Part shown: positions 24,907 to 32,217 of the stretch, in pieces | How positions within the stretch are numbered: position 1 is the stretch's first letter | Layout of the letters: each line of letters opens with the position of its first letter | Source of the DNA: Collinsella aerofaciens | GTDB taxonomy: Bacteria; Actinomycetota; Coriobacteriia; Coriobacteriales; Coriobacteriaceae | Assembly (NCBI RefSeq): GCF_901212495.1 | Contig: NZ_CAAKNY010000070.1 | Location: 1 to 40,388, forward strand | DNA: 40,388 nt | Reading direction: 5' to 3' | Notes under the pieces: generated by a model | Told to the model about the DNA's origin: nothing | What the model saw: the letters and a program-made list of their open reading frames with translations, nothing else | The model's database searches: none | Position numbers and translations under genes: made by a program

Positions 24907-27900
24907 CTACTTCTTAATGCCGCGTCCCAGGCGCTCAGCGACCGACGCCACGGCGCTCTCGTCGACCGAGCCGCAGCTCACGCAGCCATCGTGGGCACGC
25001 ATCTGGCCGGTGACCTCGTCCATCGCGAGCGGCGCCACCTTCTCGAGCTTAAAGCCCTTGCCGGCGCGCATGTTCTCCTTGGCCACGCTAATCATGAGCT
25101 TAATGCGGTTGAGCTGGTTGACCTCGGACGCACCGGGGTCGTAGTCCACCGCGACAATGTTGCTCTCGGGGTGCTGACGGCGCAGTTCCTTGATCACAGC
25201 CTTACCAACCACGTGGTTGGGCAGGCACGCAAAGGGCTGCGTGCAGATGATGTTGGGCGCACCGTGGTCGATCAGGTCGAGCATCTCGGCCGTGAGCAAC
25301 CAGCCCTCGCCCATGTTGTTGCACACCGAAAGCACCGTGCGGGCCTTGTCGGCCATGGTGCTGATGCGCTCGGGCGCCTCGAAGCGGCGGGACTTCTCGA
25401 GCATCTCCTCCACCGGCGTGCGCATCCAGTCCACAAGCTTGATGAGCGCTTGCATGCCCGCGCGCGTCGTGGCAGAGCTTCCCAGCTCGTCCTTCTGCAG
25501 CTCGGCATTGCTCATGGAGTACAGGAAGAAGTCGAGCAGACCCGGCACCACGGCCTCGCAGCCCTCACGCTCGATGACATCGACCACGTGGTTGTTGGCC
25601 GTGGGGTGGAACTTGACCAAGATCTCGCCGACCACGCCCACGCGCGGCTTGGTGCCCTCGCCCACAAGCGGCATGGTATCGAACGCGCGGATGGCCTCAC
25701 GCGCAAGCTTGGTGTAGTTGTGACGGTTAAACTTGGGCGCCAGCTTGCGGGCACGCGCCATGTACTCCTCGTAGAGCGCGTTGGCGGCACCGGGCGTGGC
25801 CTCGTACGGGCGACAGCGGTAGAGCATCTGCATCATCACGTCACCAAAGAGCACCGCGTACACGGCCTGCTTAAGCAGCGCCGGCGTAATCTTAAAGCCG
25901 GGGTTGTCCTCGCCGAGCGCCACGGCCGAAAGCGAGATCACCGGAATCTCGGGGTGGCCGCTCTCGCGCAGGGCCTTGCGGATGAGCGCGATGTAGTTGG
26001 TGGCACGGCAGCCGCCGCCGGTCTGGCTGATGACCACGGCCGTCTTGGACAGGTCGTACCGACCGCTCTCGATGGCCTCCATGATCTGGCCCGTCACCAG
26101 GATCGACGGATAGCAGATGTCGTTATTCACGTAGCGCAGGCCGGCCTCGACGGCATCGTGGTCAGTCGAGGGCAGCAGCTCCAAGTTGTAGCCAGCACCG
26201 CGGAACACCTCTTTGACCAGGTCAAAGTGGATCGGCGCCATCTGCGGGCACAGGATGGTGTAGTCCTCCTCGCGCATCTGCTCGGTAAAGGGCACCTTGG
26301 GCCACGCGGTCGAAGCGCTCTCGCGCTGCGCCTCGAACGTGTACTTGCGGCTCGCGAACGCGGGGGCATCCGTGGAGGGCGCCACCGGCGCGGCAACACC
26401 CTGCTCGTAGGCCTCGCCCGCGGCCGTGGCCTCGGCCAAGCGCTCGGCCTCCTGGTCCTTAAGCGCGGCCATGAGCGAGCGGATGCGGATGCGCGCGGCA
26501 CCTAGGTTGGATACCTCATCGATCTTGAGCACGGTGTAGATCTTGCCGCTGGCCTCCAGAATCTCCTGCACCTGGTCGGTGGTCAGGGCGTCCAGACCGC
26601 AGCCGAAGGAGTTGAGTTGGATCAGGTCCAGGTCGTTGCGCATCGTCACAAAGCGGGCGACGGCGTACAGGCGGCTGTGGTACATCCACTGGTCGACGAC
26701 GCGGATCGGGCGCTCGGGCTTCACGAGATGCGCGAGCGAATCCTCGGTAAAGACCGCAAAGCCAAAGCTCGAGATAAGCTCGGGCAGGGCATGGTTGATC
26801 TCGGGGTCGTTGTGGTAGGGGCGGCCGGCGAGCACAATGCCGTGGCCACCATGGTCCTCGACCCACTTAAGGGCCTCCTCGCCCATGGTCTGGATGTCCT
26901 CGTGGAAACGCGCATCGGCCTCAAAGGCAGCGTTGACAGCGGCATCGACCTCGGAGCGCATGATCTTGGGTCCACGCACGCGACCGCGACCGGCTTGCGA
27001 ATCGGCCACACGGTCGACGGCGAGCACCTGGTACAGGCGGCGCTTGAGCTCGGTCTTGTCGTGATAGGGCACAAACGGATACAGGAACTCGATGTTCTGC
27101 TCGCGAATCTCGTCGATGTTGAGTGCCAACGCCGTGGGGTAGCTCATAACGATGGGGCAGTTATAGCAGTTGCCGGCCGTCGGATCCTCCTTGCGCTCCC
27201 AGCGCACGCACGGCATCCAAATGAAGTCGACATCGCGGTCGATGAGGTTCATCACGTGGCCGTGGCTCATCTTGGCCGGATAGCACACGCTCTCGGACGG
27301 CATGGACTCGATGCCCGCCTGGTAGGTCTTCTTGCTCGACTGGTCGGACAGCTGCACGCTAAAGCCCAGGCGCGTAAAGAACGCGTGCCAGAAGGGGTAG
27401 TTCTCGTACATGTTGAGTGCGCGCGGGATGCCGACGGTGCCGCGCGGGGCTTTGTCGGGGCTCAGCACCTCGCGGTTAAAGAGCAGCTCGTTTTTCTTTT
27501 TGAAGAGGTTGGGGGCCTCGGTCTTTTGCTTTTTGTGGCCGGCACCCTTCTCACAGCGGTTGCCGGTAATGAAGCGCCTGCCGCCGCCAAAATCGTTGAC
27601 GGTGAGCTGGCAGTTGTTGGAGCAACGGCCGCAGCGGACGTGTTTTTGCGTCACGGTGAGGTGCGCGATGTCCTCGGCGGAAAGAATGGTCGAAGTGCCG
27701 TCGGCGCCGGCGCGATCGCGGGCGAGCAGGGCCGCACCGTAGGCGCCCATGCAGCCGGCGATGTCGGGACGCACGGCATGCACACCGGTGAGCTGCTCAA
27801 ACGCGCGCAACGTGGCATCGGACATAAAGGTGCCGCCCTGGACGATCACCTGGCTGCCGATCTCCTTGGGGTCGCGCAGCTTAATGACCTTGAACAAGGC

Positions 27901-29676
27901 ATTCTTGATGACGGAATAGGACAGGCCGGCCGCGATGTCGCCCACCGTGGCGCCTTCCTTTTGCGCCTGCTTGACGCGCGAGTTCATAAAGACCGTGCAG
28001 CGGCTGCCCAGGTCGACGGGAACCTTGGCATGGATGGCGGCATCGGCGAACGCGCGCACATCCATGTTCATAGACACGGCGAAACTCTCGATAAAGCTGC
28101 CGCAGCCCGACGAGCAAGCCTCGTTGAGCATGATGTGCTCGATGACGCCGTCCTTGACGCGCAGGCACTTCATATCCTGCCCGCCGATGTCCAGGATAAA
28201 CTCGACACCGGGCAGGAATGCCTTGGCGCCGCGCAGGTGCGCAACGGTCTCGATCTCGCCGGAATCGGCCTTGAGGGCCTCGATGAGCAGCGCCTCGCCG
28301 TAGCCCGTGGTGGTCACGTGGCCGATGGTGCAGCCGGCGGGGATGTGGTTGTAGAAATCGGCCATGATGACCTTGGCCGTGCCCAGGATGTCGCCGTTGT
28401 TGTTGCCGTACCAGGTGTGCAGCAGCTGGCCGTCCTCGCCCACGAGCGCGGCCTTCATGGTGGTGGAGCCAGCGTCGATGCCGATGAACACGCGGCCGGT
28501 GTAGCCGTCGAGCTTGCCCTTGGGGACGACCTCGGCGTCGTGGCGGGTCTTGAACTCGGCAAAGTCCTCGTCGGTGGCAAAGAGCGGATCCAGGCGCTCG
28601 ACCTCGGCACCCTGCGTGTCACCCAAGCTGTCGATGGCCTCGATGAGCTGCGGGAACGTGCTGAGCTTGTTGGACTCGTGCGCCATGGCGGCACCACTCG
28701 CCACAAACAGGTGAGCGTTTTGGGGCACGATACGGTGCTCCTCGTCCAGATTGAGCGTGAGGTAGAAGCGGTGGCGCAGCTCCGAGAGGTACTGCAGCGG
28801 GCCGCCCAGGAAGGCGACGTTGCCGCGAATGGGACGGCCGCACGCCAGGCCCGAGATGGTCTGGGTCACGACGGCTTGGAAGATGGAGGCCGCCACGTCC
28901 TCGGGGCGGGCGCCTTCGTTAAGCAGCGGCTGCACGTCAGTCTTGGCAAAGACGCCGCAGCGGCTGGCGATGGGATAGATGGTGGTGGCGTTGGCCGCGA
29001 GCTCGTTGAGGCCGCTCGCGTCGGTGTGCAGCAGGGTTGCCATCTGGTCGATGAAGGCGCCCGTGCCGCCGGCGCAGGTGCCGTTCATACGCTGCTCGAT
29101 ACCGTTGTCAAAGTAGATGATCTTGGCGTCCTCGCCGCCCAGCTCGATGGCGACATCGGTGGCCGGGATGAGAGTCTCGACGGCGCGCTTGCTGGCAATG
29201 ACCTCCTGGACAAACTCCAGGTCGAGCCACTGGGACAGCAGCAGGCCGCCCGAACCGGTGATGGCGCAGGTCATCTGGGCCGTCGGCAACACGGTCGCAG
29301 CGCCCTCGAACAGGTCGCGGGCGCAGGCACGGACGTCGGTGTGGTGGCGCTGGTACTTGGCGTAGACGATCTGGTTGTCGTCGTTGAGCACGGCGAGCTT
29401 AACCGTGGTGGAGCCCACGTCGATGCCCAGGTGCAGGTTGCCACGAGCGTTCTCGGGGTTGAAGATCGCGCCTTCGGGGGCGTGGGCGGCGGTGGCGGCT
29501 ACGGGCTCGCTAACGACGGACGTCTCCCCTGCCGCGTTCTTGGCATCGGCAACCGCCTCAGCGACTTTCTCGGCAGCCGCGGTCGCGGCCTTCTGCGCGG
29601 CGTCCACCACGGCGGGCGCGGCCTCGCGTGCGGCAGCGACCATACGGTCCTTAATGCCTTCGACGAGTTTGCTCAT
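24907..29676 (-). CDS. 2-hydroxyacyl-CoA dehydratase activase / HgdB-like fusion protein
   Basis: 1589 residues. Order: Ala/Lys-rich helical leader (1-75); first ASKHA ATPase domain (about 80-360; LGIDVGSTTVKLAVL, NGTCAGGTGAFIDQMA, ASRCGVFAKTD); second ASKHA domain (about 395-665; IGIDAGSTTMKAAL, DIGGQDMK, NEACSSGCGSFIESFA, GSRCTVFMNSRVKQ); a four-cysteine cluster (RCGRCSNNC...NRCEKG, about 690-720); then HgdB-like regions (GIPRALNMYENYPFWHAFF; ESVCYPAKMSHGHV) and a C-terminal COG3580/3581-like part. In HgdC/BcrA-type activases two cysteines per subunit ligate a bridging [4Fe-4S] cluster and ATP drives electron transfer to the dehydratase; here both ASKHA copies keep them, so one chain could form the dimer-like unit. 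Start ATG 29676 follows AGAGGAGAGACA, 11 nt after the TetR gene, so the two are cotranscribed. The substrate is unknown. Confidence 0.93.
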   Translation of the reverse strand: MSKLVEGIKDRMVAAAREAAPAVVDAAQKAATAAAEKVAEAVADAKNAAGETSVVSEPVAATAAHAPEGAIFNPENARGNLHLGIDVGSTTVKLAVLNDDNQIVYAKYQRHHTDVRACARDLFEGAATVLPTAQMTCAITGSGGLLLSQWLDLEFVQEVIASKRAVETLIPATDVAIELGGEDAKIIYFDNGIEQRMNGTCAGGTGAFIDQMATLLHTDASGLNELAANATTIYPIASRCGVFAKTDVQPLLNEGARPEDVAASIFQAVVTQTISGLACGRPIRGNVAFLGGPLQYLSELRHRFYLTLNLDEEHRIVPQNAHLFVASGAAMAHESNKLSTFPQLIEAIDSLGDTQGAEVERLDPLFATDEDFAEFKTRHDAEVVPKGKLDGYTGRVFIGIDAGSTTMKAALVGEDGQLLHTWYGNNNGDILGTAKVIMADFYNHIPAGCTIGHVTTTGYGEALLIEALKADSGEIETVAHLRGAKAFLPGVEFILDIGGQDMKCLRVKDGVIEHIMLNEACSSGCGSFIESFAVSMNMDVRAFADAAIHAKVPVDLGSRCTVFMNSRVKQAQKEGATVGDIAAGLSYSVIKNALFKVIKLRDPKEIGSQVIVQGGTFMSDATLRAFEQLTGVHAVRPDIAGCMGAYGAALLARDRAGADGTSTILSAEDIAHLTVTQKHVRCGRCSNNCQLTVNDFGGGRRFITGNRCEKGAGHKKQKTEAPNLFKKKNELLFNREVLSPDKAPRGTVGIPRALNMYENYPFWHAFFTRLGFSVQLSDQSSKKTYQAGIESMPSESVCYPAKMSHGHVMNLIDRDVDFIWMPCVRWERKEDPTAGNCYNCPIVMSYPTALALNIDEIREQNIEFLYPFVPYHDKTELKRRLYQVLAVDRVADSQAGRGRVRGPKIMRSEVDAAVNAAFEADARFHEDIQTMGEEALKWVEDHGGHGIVLAGRPYHNDPEINHALPELISSFGFAVFTEDSLAHLVKPERPIRVVDQWMYHSRLYAVARFVTMRNDLDLIQLNSFGCGLDALTTDQVQEILEASGKIYTVLKIDEVSNLGAARIRIRSLMAALKDQEAERLAEATAAGEAYEQGVAAPVAPSTDAPAFASRKYTFEAQRESASTAWPKVPFTEQMREEDYTILCPQMAPIHFDLVKEVFRGAGYNLELLPSTDHDAVEAGLRYVNNDICYPSILVTGQIMEAIESGRYDLSKTAVVISQTGGGCRATNYIALIRKALRESGHPEIPVISLSAVALGEDNPGFKITPALLKQAVYAVLFGDVMMQMLYRCRPYEATPGAANALYEEYMARARKLAPKFNRHNYTKLAREAIRAFDTMPLVGEGTKPRVGVVGEILVKFHPTANNHVVDVIEREGCEAVVPGLLDFFLYSMSNAELQKDELGSSATTRAGMQALIKLVDWMRTPVEEMLEKSRRFEAPERISTMADKARTVLSVCNNMGEGWLLTAEMLDLIDHGAPNIICTQPFACLPNHVVGKAVIKELRRQHPESNIVAVDYDPGASEVNQLNRIKLMISVAKENMRAGKGFKLEKVAPLAMDEVTGQMRAHDGCVSCGSVDESAVASVAERLGRGIKK

Positions 29677-29687
29677 TGTCTCTCCTC

Positions 29688-30398
29688 TTAGTTGTTGGAC
29701 TCGACGGTTGCGGCGGTGTCGGCCGCGTCCTCGAGCTGCAAGTTCAATAGCTTCATGCCGTATTCCGGCACGTTGATATCGATGGGTTGGCCATACAGGT
29801 CACCAGGGCGCACAAAAGCGAGCACCGTCATAATGCGTGCCATGGCCTCGGGCGATTCGGTGAGCCCACGCTCAAACCAGCGCTGGATCAGACCGACCTC
29901 GGCACTCACGACGTAGGTGACGTAGTAGTCAAAGAATGTGCCCAGCGCCAGGCCCAAAATGCCCGTCTGCGCACGCGGCACCACGGCCTCGCGGGCGGTG
30001 TCGATGATCTTTTTAATGAAGGCCTGATCGCCGCCCGGGCCCAGCAGCGCACCGATTAAGTCGCGGTTGGCCGCAAGATAACGCAGCAGCTCAACCGAAC
30101 CGGGCGCCGGCTCGAGCTCATCGATGTTGTGATAGAGATCAGGCAGCTGAGCTGCGGTGATGAGCTCAATGCGCTCACGGATCTCGGCCAGCAAGCCGTC
30201 CTCGATTTGATTGATAAAGTCGGGGATATCGCAGTAGTGCGAATAGAACGTGCGGCGCGTAAGACCAGCGCGCTCGGTGAGCGACGCGACATTAATGCGC
30301 GAAAGGTCGCCGCTTTCGGCAAGTTCGCTGGCAAGCGCCTGGCGAAGGGCACGCTGCGAGCGAAGGGACCGGCGATCGCATTTCTCGAGCTGGGACAA
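29688..30398 (-). CDS. TetR family regulator of the dehydratase-activase operon
   Basis: About 236 residues. The N-terminal helix-turn-helix fits TetR (INVASLTERAGLTRRTFYSHYCDIPDFINQIE); the C-terminal ligand domain is unassigned. The start is TTG at 30398 with AAGGAGGACGC immediately upstream, giving MSQLEKCDRR; no ATG in frame is closer. It is upstream of and cotranscribed with the fusion gene. Two TGTGC/GCACA palindromes in the promoter suggest autoregulation. The inducer may be an acyl-CoA or related metabolite, by analogy only. Confidence 0.88.
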   Translation of the reverse strand: MSQLEKCDRRSLRSQRALRQALASELAESGDLSRINVASLTERAGLTRRTFYSHYCDIPDFINQIEDGLLAEIRERIELITAAQLPDLYHNIDELEPAPGSVELLRYLAANRDLIGALLGPGGDQAFIKKIIDTAREAVVPRAQTGILGLALGTFFDYYVTYVVSAEVGLIQRWFERGLTESPEAMARIMTVLAFVRPGDLYGQPIDINVPEYGMKLLNLQLEDAADTAATVESNN

Positions 30399-30420
30399 GC
30401 GTCCTCCTTGTTACTCAGCC

Positions 30421-30464
30421 TGTGCGCTATTGCACAGTCCGAGTATTATTGCACACCGTGTGCA
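30421..30464 (-). promoter_or_regulatory. two TGTGC/GCACA operators in the TetR promoter
   Basis: Site 1 is TGTGC-N6-GCACA (30421-30436). Site 2 is the perfect palindrome TGCACACCGTGTGCA (30450-30464). They share TGCACA half-sites and flank an AATAATAC stretch on the minus strand that could be the -10 region. A fitting place for TetR repressor binding. Confidence 0.6.
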
Positions 30465-30486
30465 TCAACACGTAAAGGCAATATTT

Positions 30487-30523
30487 GGGTTGTGATAAAG
30501 GGACTATCCCTTTATCACAACCC
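30487..30523. repeat. GGGACAG-family palindrome, copy F
   Basis: Perfect 17-bp inverted repeat GGGTTGTGATAAAGGGA / TCCCTTTATCACAACCC around CTA. The centre reads AAAGGGACTATCCCTTT. Upstream of the TetR promoter. Confidence 0.85.
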
Positions 30524-30633
30524 GCCTGGCTTTTGGAGCGGCATTACCGATTGTCCAAAATGTCGTTCGTGGGTAGAATAGTGTCGACGGCAGCCCAAGT
30601 TCTGCTAAGCTGGGCAGCGCCGTTGCTTGGATT

Positions 30634-30666
30634 AAGGGGTCAACGCCTTAGCGGCGGCGACCCCTT
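30634..30666 (-). terminator. stem-loop overlapping the end of the small peptide gene
   Basis: AAGGGGTC / GACCCCTT with an inner GCC / GGC pairing across a 3x3 internal loop; spans the TAA of the 41-residue peptide. The tail on the minus strand is AATCC, so a weak terminator or RNA-protecting hairpin. Confidence 0.5.
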
Positions 30667-30773
30667 CTGTTGCGCTTCGAACGCTGCTTGAGTGCCTCGG
30701 AAAGCCCGATAAGCATCGTGAGAAGCGAGACCAAAGCGGTCAGAAGCCTCACGAAATCAATCAAATCGGTCAT
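30648..30773 (-). CDS. 41-residue hydrophobic/basic peptide, possible type I toxin
   Basis: Small open frame missed by length cut-offs. It has an excellent ribosome site, GGGAGGTGATGCCC before the ATG at 30773. The peptide begins MTDLIDFVRLLTALVSLL, continues through a hydrophobic helix to about residue 27 (TMLIGLSEAL) and ends in a strongly basic tail (KQRSKRNRRGRRR). One short membrane helix plus a basic tail is the pattern of type I toxins and holin-like peptides (TisB, TxpA, Fst groups) by general resemblance; no specific family was recognised. Its stop lies inside a stem-loop, and a LexA-box-like palindrome is about 90 nt upstream. No antisense RNA promoter was established. Confidence 0.6.
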   Translation of the reverse strand: MTDLIDFVRLLTALVSLLTMLIGLSEALKQRSKRNRRGRRR

Positions 30774-30863
30774 GGGCATCACCTCCCATCAGATGGAGGG
30801 CGCTGCCCGGCACATGGAACTGCCGTCAACGATACCGATTCTATCAAAGCGCAGTTAGATATG

Positions 30864-30877
30864 CGAATGTTTGTTCG
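30864..30877 (-). promoter_or_regulatory. LexA-box-like palindrome
   Basis: Minus strand reads CGAACAAACATTCG, within a 7-bp inverted repeat ATGCGAA / TTCGCAT (30861-30880). The Gram-positive/actinobacterial SOS box is roughly CGAAC-N4-GTTCG; this has one departure (ATTCG). It lies upstream of the small peptide gene. Moderate to weak. Confidence 0.35.
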
Positions 30878-30893
30878 CATTTCAGAAGATCGG

Positions 30894-30938
30894 AGCTCGG
30901 GTATGGCGAAGGAACAGTTCCTTTGCCATACCCGAGCT
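30894..30938. repeat. GGGACAG-like palindrome, copy H
   Basis: 22-bp inverted repeat with one G-U mismatch around a single A. The centre is AAGGAACAGTTCCTT, a variant of AAAGGGACAGTCCCTTT in copy G. Confidence 0.8.
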
Positions 30939-30962
30939 TGTCGCCGAACTGCTACCTGCATT

Positions 30963-31161
30963 TTTCGAGTTATTCGGCCACGCTGCTGGTTCTGTATAAA
31001 TGCACCGCCGGGATTATCTGAGAGTTTTTGTCCTTATTTGAGCGCATACATGCCCATTTGCTCACTTACGTCACCGAATCAAACACCATTAGAGGTATGA
31101 ATGTTCCTGAGAGGGCATCTTTAGCCATTTAACGACCTCCGACAGGCCGAATAACTCGAAA
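30963..31161. repeat. 17-bp inverted repeats flanking 165 nt
   Basis: TTTCGAGTTATTCGGCC at 30963-30979 and its exact complement at 31145-31161. The enclosed 165 nt has no gene. The layout could be a small non-autonomous element or a long-range RNA stem. Confidence 0.6.
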
Positions 31162-31214
31162 TTTGTTGGTGGCGAAAGCGTAACAGCCCCATACGCCAAA
31201 AGCCGGCATCTCCC

Positions 31215-31245
31215 ATGCGACAAAGGGACAGTCCCTTTGTCGCAT
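31215..31245. repeat. GGGACAG-family palindrome, copy G
   Basis: Perfect 15-bp inverted repeat ATGCGACAAAGGGAC / GTCCCTTTGTCGCAT around one A; overlaps the TAA stop of the HAD hydrolase gene. May act as its terminator or as a REP element. Confidence 0.85.
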
Positions 31246-32102
31246 TATTCGATGATGGTGCGAGAGTTCTGCTTATGCATGGTAGCGAGCATGTGTTTGG
31301 GGACGGCGTGGACCATGCAGCTGCCGATGGTCGCGCTCGCGGCGGCCTTTGCCGCGTCACTGCCATTCTTGGTGGCATAGCTGTGACGGAAGCGCTTGAG
31401 CATGGCTATGTCATTGCCGCCGTCGCCGTAGACCGCGACCTCATCCTCGGCAATACCGTAGTAGCCCGCCAGCCAGGCCACACTCTCGCCCTTGTTGCAC
31501 GCCACGTCCGTGATCTCGAACATCACCGGATCGAACGGCGCGTTGACCACGCGGTCCGAGCGCTCGGCAAGATATGTCTTGAGGTCGCGCTCCAGCTCGG
31601 GCGAGGTCACGCGGCAGTTGATCTTGCACACATCGTGGCGCAGGATGTCACCGATCGACTGGTCGAAATACTGCTCCTCGTGGTACCCGCCACGTGCACG
31701 CATACCGCGCATCACGATGCGCTTGATAGGGCTGTCCTTCTTAAAACCCGCCTGGTGCATCTCGAACGAACCGCTCGAGAACATGCCATCGGGCGTGGAG
31801 CAGTCAAAACAAATATCCGGGAACTCCTTGAGTAGCTCCTCGGTAATCTGCGGGTCGATGGTCCAGGTCTTGAGCACCTCGCCATGGCTGTCGCGCACGA
31901 TGGACCCATTGGAGCAGCAGGCGTCAAGCGCCAGGCCCGTAAAGCCATGCTCGCCGATCGGCAGCGTCGAGCGTCCGGTCGCGGGAACCACATGCAGGCC
32001 AGCCTCGGTCAGCTCGCGAATGGCACGGCGGATGGTCCCATCTGCCTCGTGCAGGGCGTTCAGCAGCGTTCCATCTAAGTCACTCGCAAACATCTTGATC
32101 AT
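31245..32102 (-). CDS. HAD superfamily (Cof-type) phosphatase
   Basis: About 285 residues. HAD motifs are intact: I in FASDLDGTLLN, II in VPATGRS, III lysine region near KINCRVTS, IV in VAVYGDGGNDIAMLK, with a C2-type cap between II and III, so a Cof/YidA-like sugar-phosphate or flavin/pyridoxal-phosphate phosphatase. Start: ATG at 32102 with AAGGAGGGG about 8 nt upstream; further in-frame ATGs lie upstream but inside or beyond the hairpin. The AAGGAGG is inside a perfect 21-bp inverted repeat (32103-32156), suggesting translation control. The stop is fused to repeat copy G. Confidence 0.9.
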   Translation of the reverse strand: MIKMFASDLDGTLLNALHEADGTIRRAIRELTEAGLHVVPATGRSTLPIGEHGFTGLALDACCSNGSIVRDSHGEVLKTWTIDPQITEELLKEFPDICFDCSTPDGMFSSGSFEMHQAGFKKDSPIKRIVMRGMRARGGYHEEQYFDQSIGDILRHDVCKINCRVTSPELERDLKTYLAERSDRVVNAPFDPVMFEITDVACNKGESVAWLAGYYGIAEDEVAVYGDGGNDIAMLKRFRHSYATKNGSDAAKAAASATIGSCMVHAVPKHMLATMHKQNSRTIIE

Positions 32103-32156
32103 GGGCGTGCCCCTCCTTCGTCTGCACGATATTGTAGACGAAGGAGGGGCACGCCC
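32103..32156 (-). promoter_or_regulatory. perfect 21-bp hairpin sequestering the HAD ribosome binding site
   Basis: Arms 32103-32123 and 32136-32156 are perfectly complementary with a 12-nt loop. In minus-strand RNA the 3' arm contains AAGGAGGGG and ends one base before the start ATG at 32102. The loop carries TACAAT, possibly a -10 box; a transcript starting there would lack the 5' arm and leave the site free. It lacks a U-tract. Confidence 0.6.
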
Positions 32157-32217
32157 AAACAATGACATCCCGGCGCGGCGAGACAATGCTTCCGCTCATT
32201 CACGGTGCCCCAGCGCC

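Noticed and set aside
24850..26505. 551-codon plus-strand open frame
   Set aside because: Antisense shadow of the same activase gene; no family resemblance.
26617..29691. 1024-codon open frame on the plus strand
   Set aside because: Exactly antisense to the dehydratase-activase gene, whose domains are clear. The antisense frame is open because of high GC third positions; it has low-complexity Val/Gly/His-rich translation and no ribosome site.
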